From Akkermansia muciniphila (GTDB lineage Bacteria > Verrucomicrobiota > Verrucomicrobiia > Limisphaerales > UBA1100), in contig CAMDOH010000009.1 of NCBI GenBank assembly GCA_945903605.1, positions 1-50,550 on the forward strand: DNA of 50,550 bases, read 5' to 3'. A model generated the notes under the pieces. That model saw nothing but the letters and a program-made list of their open reading frames with translations. It did no database searches and had not been told where the DNA came from. Shown piece by piece: positions 43,849-50,550 of this stretch; the first letter of the stretch is position 1, and each line of letters begins with the position of its first letter. The translations under genes were made by a program, and so were the position numbers.

Positions 43849-46237
43849 CGAGGTTCAGCAATGCGCGCGCTACCAAAGTCCATTTTGCCTGTTCCCGAGA
43901 AATGTCCTGCGGCAATGGTTGCCTTTGGTTCGAGTCCAGTAACAATTTCAAAATGGCACGTTCCTTTTCCAAAGGAGGACGAGCGAGGCAAATCCTGAAC
44001 GCAAAATCAATCCTTCCAAGATCGTCCTTCGGTCCGAGTCGAATCACGCGCTTGGCAAGAGATTCGGCAATCTCGAAATAAGCTGGGTCATTCAGAAGAG
44101 TCAGTGCTTGCAATGGAGTGTTGCTGCGAATGCGTCTTGTGCAGGAACTCAGGGAGTCAGGGGCATCAAAGACTGACAATGATGGATACGGGGTCGCCCG
44201 GAAATAAAACGTATAGAGTCCACGTCGATAACGATCCTCTCCGGTGTCCGTAGGCCAGACTCTGCGGACTTGGCCGACAGACATCACGCCATCAGGTTGC
44301 GGCGGATACACGCTTGGCCCGCCAATTTTATTTGAGATGAGTCCGCTGGCGGAAAGTGCGACATCGCGAATCAATTCAGCGTCCAGTCGAAGACGATTTT
44401 GTCGAGCGAGCAAGAGATTGTACGGATCACGCAAGTTGACATCGGCTCGCGAGATGGATTGCTGGCGGTAAACGGATGAGGTGACGATGATCCGATGCAT
44501 GGCTTTTAAACTCCATCCGCGCTCCATGAATTCCATGGCCAGCCAGTCGAGTAATTCAGGATGTGTCGGCAGCGCGCCTTGTGTTCCAAAGTCGTTTTCT
44601 GTCTCGACGATGCCCTTGCCGAAGTACTGCAACCAAACGCGATTCATGATGACTCGCGCTGTGAGTGGATTGTTTGTGGAGACTAGCCAATTCGCTAATG
44701 TAAGACGATTGGGGTTGGGAATAGCGGGCAATGGATGCAAGACAGCCGGCGTACCTGGAAACACTTGATCTGACTTCCGTGTGAAATCTCCTTTGATGAA
44801 CAGATGTGTCTCGCGGGGTTTGGGTCGCTCGCGCACAATCATTGTCATGGGAATCTTTGGTTTCTGCGCGCGCAATTTAGCAATCGCAACCTGATGCAAT
44901 TTGTTCGTGGGAGACTGCTCGATGTAGGCGGACTGCATCATGCGCCATTGATTCTCCGATCGTTTATCAAATGGAACATCGATCACTTGGCGTACCGGTT
45001 CGGGTTGTCCCTGTCGCTGCGAGGGAGTCAGTTCTCGTTCCCATGATTTTGTCTTTTCACGGAACCCCGGATCCTTCGTAGCAAGCTCCACCTGGTAGGC
45101 TGTCACTTTTGCGTCGAGTTCATTTCCCTTGGCGATGTCTTCATCCGATGCGACAGCCAAATCAGGTTCGTCAGCATTGTTCAAGAACGCGAACAGCTTG
45201 TAATACTCCGCCTGTTTGATGGGGTCGAACTTGTGGTCATGGCACTGAGCACACGCAATTGTCAGCCCAAGAAACACCGTGCTGGTTGATGCAACACGAT
45301 CGAAGATTGAATCAATCCGGAACTGCTCTCTATCAATTCCACCTTCCTGATTAATTTGTGTGTTGCGATGAAATCCAGTCGCGATCTTTTGTTCTAGCGT
45401 CGCATTCGGCAGCATGTCACCAGCAATTTGCTCGATGGTGAATCGATCAAATGTCATGTCGGTGTTCAAAGCGTTGATAACCCAGTCGCGGTATTTCCAG
45501 ATCGAGCGCGGCGCATCGATGCTATAGCCGTTCGAGTCCGCATATCGTGCCGCATCCAACCACCATCTCCCCCAACGTTCTCCGTAGTGCGGCGATGCAA
45601 GCAAGCCATCGACCATCCTTTCATACGCACCGGGTTCTTTGTCATTCAAGAATCGATCCAGCTCATCAAGTGAAGGCGGCAGTCCTGTCAAATCCAGACT
45701 CAATCGGCGTATCAATGTGTTCCTATCCGCTTCCGGTGACGGTTTCAGTTTGAGCGACTCAAGTTTCGATTGAATGAAATAATCGATCCCGTTCTTGGTA
45801 GTTAACGGATTTTTCAGGTGTAGAAAATCAGGTCGTGACGGCGGAATAAATGACCAATGCTTTTCCGTCAGTGGTTTCTCATCTGGCGGATATTTTGCAC
45901 CTGAGTTTATCCAAGACTTGATCGTTGCGAGTTGCTTCAGTGAAAGCGCCGGTTTTTTGTACGGCATTGCTGGCAGATTGCTGTGGCGACCTTCCAACAC
46001 CTGAATGAGCAAACTGCCCTTCGCATTCTTTGGTAGAATTGCCTGTCCGCTGCTGCCTCCTTTCAATGCACCTACGGCGGTATCCAAGCGAAGCCCATTC
46101 TTTTGCTGAAATTCACCGTGACACTGAGTGCAGTTTTTAAGAAAGAGTGGTTTTACCTCTGCCAAATAATCCACCTCGGCAGCACAGTCTAGTGACAGAA
46201 AAATCAACAGACTCAGTATTGGAACAATCACTCTCAT
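43826..46237 (-). CDS. Secreted PSCyt1/DUF1549/DUF1553 (PSD1) c-type cytochrome protein
   Basis: The protein has 803 residues. Signal peptide is MRVIVPILSLLIFLSLDCAA. Heme motif CTQCH (36-40) lies in PSCyt1 (about 24-90). DUF1549 is about 150-360, with LIRRLSLDLTGLPPS and the second motif CAQCHDHKFDPI. DUF1553 covers about 530-780 (NPLTARVIMNRVWLQYFGKG, GWSLKAMHRIIVTSSVYRQQS). ATG 46237 is preferred over GTG 46261, because a GGAAG Shine-Dalgarno lies before it and the signal peptide then starts at residue 1. A Cys at residue 18 near the cleavage region could allow lipoprotein processing, but no clear lipobox is present. The DUF1501 partner overlaps its 3' end. Confidence 0.93.
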   Translation of the reverse strand: MRVIVPILSLLIFLSLDCAAEVDYLAEVKPLFLKNCTQCHGEFQQKNGLRLDTAVGALKGGSSGQAILPKNAKGSLLIQVLEGRHSNLPAMPYKKPALSLKQLATIKSWINSGAKYPPDEKPLTEKHWSFIPPSRPDFLHLKNPLTTKNGIDYFIQSKLESLKLKPSPEADRNTLIRRLSLDLTGLPPSLDELDRFLNDKEPGAYERMVDGLLASPHYGERWGRWWLDAARYADSNGYSIDAPRSIWKYRDWVINALNTDMTFDRFTIEQIAGDMLPNATLEQKIATGFHRNTQINQEGGIDREQFRIDSIFDRVASTSTVFLGLTIACAQCHDHKFDPIKQAEYYKLFAFLNNADEPDLAVASDEDIAKGNELDAKVTAYQVELATKDPGFREKTKSWERELTPSQRQGQPEPVRQVIDVPFDKRSENQWRMMQSAYIEQSPTNKLHQVAIAKLRAQKPKIPMTMIVRERPKPRETHLFIKGDFTRKSDQVFPGTPAVLHPLPAIPNPNRLTLANWLVSTNNPLTARVIMNRVWLQYFGKGIVETENDFGTQGALPTHPELLDWLAMEFMERGWSLKAMHRIIVTSSVYRQQSISRADVNLRDPYNLLLARQNRLRLDAELIRDVALSASGLISNKIGGPSVYPPQPDGVMSVGQVRRVWPTDTGEDRYRRGLYTFYFRATPYPSLSVFDAPDSLSSCTRRIRSNTPLQALTLLNDPAYFEIAESLAKRVIRLGPKDDLGRIDFAFRICLARPPLEKERAILKLLLDSNQRQPLPQDISREQAKWTLVARALLNLDETITRE

Positions 46238-46294
46238 CAAGCTTCCATCTTTCAACCGCACTCTACTATCGATTCGTTAATTCAAGCAAGGACG

Positions 46295-48646
46295 TCAACG
46301 TTTTGGAATACGATTGAGCGTGTACCAAAATGTGTCGTGCCAGAGAGGTTTTCCAGACGCGCTGCGCACATCGGCAGCGCGCACAGTCGTGACGTAACCG
46401 GCTTTCCATCCTTCGACCACGAGTCGCACTTTCATTCGATCCTGCGCAACAGCGATCTTCGCCACTTTGATCGGCGTGGCGCTGTTCGCTTTGCCGTCAT
46501 GGTCGAACTCCGGCGATCCGTAACTGGCGTGAAACTTGTAAGTGTATTGCGAGACGTCGTAGCCCTCGGTATCCGCCGCAGTCATCGCGTCCACCGGTTG
46601 CGTGAAGATCAACTCGAAGCCGTCCGACAGCGCGTGAACTTCCTTCACGGTAAACGGAACCTTGCCAGTGAAGCTCACTCGCTCAAGCGCTGCTTCCTGC
46701 GCCGCGACCGCCACCCACGTCCGCTGGCAACCGCCCACGTAGAGATTTCCATCAGAACCAAAAGAGAGCCGGTTTACTCCCGATTGAAAACTTTTCAAGA
46801 AAGGCCACACCGCGCCCTGCCATTCACCCTCCACTTTTTCCAGCATCACCCGCGTGACCAGTGCGTTTTGAAAATCACCCACGAGCAACTGACCGCGGAA
46901 TGGACCGAACCGATCATCTTTGATTTCCGTCATCCCCGTCGATGATTTGGCGAGCTTGTACGGGAACCAAATCGCCGGCGGATCAAATGAGTCGCGTCCT
47001 TTGTAGTGCTCCTTCTTCGCGGGGATGGACGATGGATGGCCGAAAAACTTGCCGGGTTGCAGATGGTTCAGCTTGCACGCGCCAATCCAGTTGCCTTGAT
47101 TGTCAGTGACGAATATGTCGCGCTCCGGCCCGAACGTACCCATGCCATTCGGCTCGCGCAATCCGCTGGCGAAAGGCTCGCATTGTGTGCCATCCGCGCT
47201 GATTCGCAGCGCCCAACCCATGTGCCGCGCATCCCAGCGACCCGCATGGCCCGCGTTTGCCACGATGAAATTCCCTGCCTTGTCCATGACTGGTCCATAC
47301 ACGAATGAGTTGTAACTTCCGGTGAAATCCCAGTCGGCACTGACACGTTCGAAAAGATCCGCTTCACCGTTGCCATCTGTGTCGGTCAATCGCGTCAGTT
47401 CCGTTTTTTGAGCCACGTAGATATTCCCGTCGCGCACGAGTAACCCGAGCGGTTCGCACAAGCCGCGCGCAAACCGCCGATACTTTGCTTGTGCGGTCGC
47501 GCCTTGTGCCGATTCGACGATGTAGACATCTCCCAACCATGTGCACACGGCCAAGTCGCCATTCGGCATCCAATCCATTCCACACACGAGCAACTCGATC
47601 TCCTTCGGCAACGGGAACGCTTCGGCGCGGTAAAACTCATTTCCAGCCAGACTCGCGCGCGCGGTTTTATCGCCGGCGATAATTTGAGGCGGCGGACTTT
47701 TTGGGTCACGTTCAGCACTGAAAAGAAATTCCATTTTCGGCTCTGACAATGGGCGCGCCACGGGAAGCTGTGCCGCTTTTTTCGCTCCATCCAAATCTGA
47801 CTGAGTCATGGTGATCTCGACGGTCAGCGGTTTTGTGTGCGGCGGAATCTCCAGCCACGCGCGCGCCTGCTTGCCTTGAACCTTGTGGTGCGGATTGCCT
47901 TTGATGGTTCCGTCTTCGGTGAAGATCTCCGATTCGTACTGAACATCCGCGGAAGAGAGATGCCATTTCAGCGGCGAGCTGCTTCCGGCTGTGATGATCA
48001 AAACATCTGCGGGCCGAGCGATGGCGATCGATGAATTGTTCGTGAGCAGTTCTGCGCGACAATCCATTTCGGCATGAGCCAGGAAAAACAACGGCCGGTT
48101 GCACGGCCCGATTTCAAGCCGGCGCACCAGCGCTTCTTCGCCAAGCAAAGATCCGGCACGAACGGATTCGTGGACACGCACAGTGCCTTCGTTTGTTGCA
48201 CCCACTTCATAAATGAACGTCGTCGCGCCGCCTTTCGTGCTGATGCCTTTGAAACCTGCGGAGGCATTGCGCGGCAGCATATCGAGTGGAAATTTGTCCA
48301 TTGCCCATGGACAAACTGGCGGCATTCCCCAAAGCACCGTTCCTTCGGGATGACAAATGAATGGCGTTTTCGTGCGACTGTATTGCGGGCCGAAAAGGGC
48401 CAGCCCGCGCCCGCGCCAGACTGTATGTGCGCGCAGCAGTTGCGTATCGAATGCTAGATGAAGATTGGTGGAAATTGGGACGACGATGCTGCGAGAAGCT
48501 GGCGGCATCGGCGCCACGCGGAACGGTTGATCGGGTGGATCGAAACGCGGAGTGATGACCGTCTTTTCAGCCGCCAACAACACACTGGCAGCCGCAAATA
48601 AAACTGCCGACACGAGATGCGATCGCGTGGCAATCATCGCTCTCAT
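46295..48646 (-). CDS. Secreted glucose/sorbosone-dehydrogenase-like beta-propeller protein
   Basis: The protein has 783 residues and a signal peptide (SHLVSAVLFAAASVLLAAE). Residues about 28-330 form a beta-rich domain without clear family. About 350-640 is a six-bladed propeller like that of soluble glucose/sorbosone dehydrogenases and the PVC 'membrane-bound dehydrogenase' group: MDWMPNGDLAVCTWLGDVYIV, LGLLVRDGNIYVAQ, ASGLREPNGMGTFGPERDIFVTDN, VNRLSFGSDGNLYVGG. The last about 130 residues look like a copper-amine or Ig-like beta domain. Catalytic residues cannot be named. ATG 48646 overlaps the upstream hydrolase stop (ATGA), so the two are translationally coupled; Met4 of this frame is an alternative start. 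Confidence 0.78.
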   Translation of the reverse strand: MRAMIATRSHLVSAVLFAAASVLLAAEKTVITPRFDPPDQPFRVAPMPPASRSIVVPISTNLHLAFDTQLLRAHTVWRGRGLALFGPQYSRTKTPFICHPEGTVLWGMPPVCPWAMDKFPLDMLPRNASAGFKGISTKGGATTFIYEVGATNEGTVRVHESVRAGSLLGEEALVRRLEIGPCNRPLFFLAHAEMDCRAELLTNNSSIAIARPADVLIITAGSSSPLKWHLSSADVQYESEIFTEDGTIKGNPHHKVQGKQARAWLEIPPHTKPLTVEITMTQSDLDGAKKAAQLPVARPLSEPKMEFLFSAERDPKSPPPQIIAGDKTARASLAGNEFYRAEAFPLPKEIELLVCGMDWMPNGDLAVCTWLGDVYIVESAQGATAQAKYRRFARGLCEPLGLLVRDGNIYVAQKTELTRLTDTDGNGEADLFERVSADWDFTGSYNSFVYGPVMDKAGNFIVANAGHAGRWDARHMGWALRISADGTQCEPFASGLREPNGMGTFGPERDIFVTDNQGNWIGACKLNHLQPGKFFGHPSSIPAKKEHYKGRDSFDPPAIWFPYKLAKSSTGMTEIKDDRFGPFRGQLLVGDFQNALVTRVMLEKVEGEWQGAVWPFLKSFQSGVNRLSFGSDGNLYVGGCQRTWVAVAAQEAALERVSFTGKVPFTVKEVHALSDGFELIFTQPVDAMTAADTEGYDVSQYTYKFHASYGSPEFDHDGKANSATPIKVAKIAVAQDRMKVRLVVEGWKAGYVTTVRAADVRSASGKPLWHDTFWYTLNRIPKR

Positions 48647-50550
48647 TTCTTTAACTGCCAACGCTCATCAAAGAAGTTTGCATCCACCACGCCTTTGCCG
48701 AGGACGCGGTCGGCGAGTGGCACGCTCATGTCGAGGATGGCCCAATCGGGTAGCTTGGGCGTCTGCTGCGAATTCGAGGCACCGGCGTATTGTGAGAAGG
48801 TGAAGCCAGAGTTGATGACCACGTAGCGCGACGGGTTCAACGGGTTCGGGAAGATGAACGCGGGCGCGTGCTTGGTGGCGTCGAAGGTCTTGCCGCCGAC
48901 TTTGATTTCCTTGCCGTTCCACTGGATGGGCAGCTTGTCGGCGATACGCTTGAGCAGCGCGTTCGAGACTGGGTCGCCCCAGAGAATGAGGTTGCTGCTC
49001 TTGATGTCGTCGTCGGTGATGGCGGTGTCGTCCTTCACGCGCGGCTCGCCGCGGAAGTAGCGCCGCCAGTGGAACGCGGCCTCGGCCAGCTCGGTCTTCG
49101 CCCAGTTTTGGACGGCAGGATTAAAGGAGGGGCGCGTGGGCCGCACCATCACGAAGGACTCCATGAAGGCGTCATCAATGGGGCCTTGGAGGTTGGGGCG
49201 TTTGGCCAGATCCGACTTACGGGTCTGGATTTGCGCTTGAGTTGCTACCGACCATTTGCTGCCAGCCTTTACTGGAGAGACTGTCCACGGATAGGCATCT
49301 AGTGGGCGGGCATCGTGTAGATTCTGAATCTTCGTTTGGAAGCCGAGGCTCTGCCCGTCTACAACAAGGAGTGCCCCCATCCCTCCGATGATTCCCGGCG
49401 AGATGTTCAGCGAGAAGGCCGCAGTGTTGCGGGTCTTCACAACGACCTCATAGGTGCCGCCCTTCGAGAAGACGTCCACTTCGATGCGCGCTTCCTCCCA
49501 ATGCTTCTCGAGCGCATCAATCGTCACCCAATGCGCTTTGTTAAATTTGAGAGTGTGAGTCACGAGCGTGACTTTCTTCGGTTGATGGTTGATTCCCTTA
49601 TTGACCGCGTCGTCCACGAGCTTGGCCACGGTCTTCTTCGCGTTTGCCTCGTAGGAATGGCCGGTCTTCGGTCCGATGATGTGGGTCATTTTCACGCCCT
49701 CTTTGAGAAGTGCAGATTCCATGAGGTCGGCGGCGGCTTTCTGCGCGTCGTCCTCGCCGCTGTAGGCCACGAGCGTCGAGTTGACGAGATTGATGGGGCA
49801 CGCCAGCGGGTCGTAAAGATTCCAGAGTTTCTGTTCGTACCACGGGATGGCGGCAAGTTTGTCGCCGAGTTTCTGATAATTCTTCACGTCCACGAAACCC
49901 GCGCCGGGATTCACCGCCGCAAATTTGTCCGGGTGATGCGCGCCAAGGTGCCACGCGCCCGCGCCGCCCATCGAGAAGCCGCGCATCGCAAGTCGGTTTC
50001 GATCTATCGGATAATGATTCGCCGCGTGGTCGAGGCCCTCCCACACGTCCGTCTCGCCGGCGAACTTGAAGGCATTCATGAAGCGACCGTAAGGATCCAG
50101 CACGAAGGCGTCGTCGGGAAGAAAGGTTCCGCCCGCGCGTTGCTGGCCGTCAATGAAGGCAATCTCGTTGAGCGTGTCGCCGCGCCCGTGCAGCCAGAAG
50201 TCGAGGCGGCGCGGCTTGTCATCGCCAGTGAGGTAAGTCACCGGAACCTTCAGCCCGTAAGGCTGCACCGAGCCATCAATCTTCGACACGTAGCCGCGCA
50301 CGACGGGGACGTGCGTGAGCGTGGCCGGCGTCTTGGCCTTGCCTTCGAGTTCCTTCTTGAGCGCCAGCAGGCCGGCCTTCGTGTTCCACGGCGCGTTGCC
50401 CGCAGCGAGCTGCTTGGCGCGCTCGGAGCCGGTCTTGAGCAGCGCGCGGGCGGAGTTGAACTGGTTGGTGCTCGTGAAGATGTCGTCCTCCAGCGCGTAG
50501 CGGACGGCGTTGTGGTAAATCTGCACGTCCGGCAGGAGGGCGAGCAGCGC
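48643..50550 (-). CDS. Alpha/beta hydrolase (prolyl-oligopeptidase/esterase type), 5' end outside window
   Basis: The frame is open to the window edge; at least 635 residues are present and the N-terminus is missing. The hydrolase core has RRLDFWLHGRGDTLNE (oxyanion region), the nucleophile elbow GFSMGGAGAWHLG, acid candidate in VAYSGEDDAQK and the histidine in GPKTGHSYE. This is a serine hydrolase architecture resembling feruloyl/acetyl-xylan esterases or S9 peptidases. About 300 residues of beta-rich sequence follow, with NLILWGDPVSNALLKRIADKLP (a hallmark of PVC S9-type hydrolases) near the C-terminus. An extracellular role is likely but the signal region is not visible. Base composition is clearly more GC-rich than in the 20-36 kb part of the window. 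Confidence 0.82.
   Translation of the reverse strand, partial: ALLALLPDVQIYHNAVRYALEDDIFTSTNQFNSARALLKTGSERAKQLAAGNAPWNTKAGLLALKKELEGKAKTPATLTHVPVVRGYVSKIDGSVQPYGLKVPVTYLTGDDKPRRLDFWLHGRGDTLNEIAFIDGQQRAGGTFLPDDAFVLDPYGRFMNAFKFAGETDVWEGLDHAANHYPIDRNRLAMRGFSMGGAGAWHLGAHHPDKFAAVNPGAGFVDVKNYQKLGDKLAAIPWYEQKLWNLYDPLACPINLVNSTLVAYSGEDDAQKAAADLMESALLKEGVKMTHIIGPKTGHSYEANAKKTVAKLVDDAVNKGINHQPKKVTLVTHTLKFNKAHWVTIDALEKHWEEARIEVDVFSKGGTYEVVVKTRNTAAFSLNISPGIIGGMGALLVVDGQSLGFQTKIQNLHDARPLDAYPWTVSPVKAGSKWSVATQAQIQTRKSDLAKRPNLQGPIDDAFMESFVMVRPTRPSFNPAVQNWAKTELAEAAFHWRRYFRGEPRVKDDTAITDDDIKSSNLILWGDPVSNALLKRIADKLPIQWNGKEIKVGGKTFDATKHAPAFIFPNPLNPSRYVVINSGFTFSQYAGASNSQQTPKLPDWAILDMSVPLADRVLGKGVVDANFFDERWQLKK

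Noticed and set aside
1-50550. CRISPR array, IS element, prophage or toxin-antitoxin pair
   Set aside because: No regularly spaced repeats, transposase, integrase, phage structural gene or terminal inverted repeats were seen anywhere in the window.

Overview
The window most likely comes from a Verrucomicrobiota chromosome (Pedosphaera/Limisphaerales type), with Planctomycetota as the alternative. The evidence is three loci of PVC-typical secreted c-type-cytochrome proteins (PSCyt1/DUF1549/DUF1553, and DUF1587/1595/1592/1588/1585) with Tat-exported DUF1501 or DUF1552 partners, a Gram-negative lipid A gene (lpxB), and bacterial housekeeping genes. No phage, IS element, CRISPR array or rRNA was seen. 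There is one tRNA, tRNA-Ala(GGC). Coding density is high, with no gene-free stretch over 300 bases. Both window ends cut genes.

Layout, left half. 1-336 is the 3' end of thrH. 375-1997 (-) is one reading frame that fuses PlsY and GpsA. 2075-8029 (+) is a tightly overlapping run: Gfo/Idh/MocA oxidoreductase, lpxB, quinone oxidoreductase, and a PSCyt1/DUF1549/DUF1553 protein with no DUF1501 neighbour. 14147-8026 (-) looks like a sugar-acid catabolic operon: secreted PQQ-type propeller, MFS transporter, ceramidase-fold protein, galactonate-dehydratase-like enolase, and DapA/NanA-fold lyase. Its promoter carries a perfect 8+8 dyad. 14251-20661 (+) holds rex, a lone DUF1501 gene, sufT, tRNA-Ala, a small secreted protein, and a TolB-propeller/M28 peptidase/PDZ protein. 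22857-20668 (-) is a three-part trypsin/lectin-like/SirB1 protein.

Layout, right half. 22993-26457 (+) has a 38-aa membrane peptide, the DUF1587-1585 cytochrome protein, and DUF1552. 27390-26458 (-) is an ArsR-HTH/methyltransferase fusion, divergent from metK-ahcY, which suggests a SahR-like regulator of the SAM cycle. A MOSC gene follows (-), then serS-glgA (+) with what looks like a leaderless serS mRNA. From 50550 to 33615 everything is on the minus strand: an alpha/beta hydrolase (partial), a beta-propeller protein, PSCyt1/DUF1553, DUF1501, tilS, ftsH, rpe, a phosphohexomutase, lepA and lepB. Most of these are overlapping or very closely spaced.

No wholly new multi-gene machine is evident. 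The best leads are the SahR-like metK/ahcY switch with its paired TCAA/TTGA dyads, the sugar-acid operon with an unexpected cytosolic ceramidase-fold member and a DapA homologue lacking the usual Tyr, the PlsY-GpsA fusion, the protease-lectin-SirB1 fusion, the 38-aa membrane peptide beside a cytochrome operon, and a GnnA-like oxidoreductase coupled to lpxB. All functions are inferred from sequence read by eye; no database search was run.
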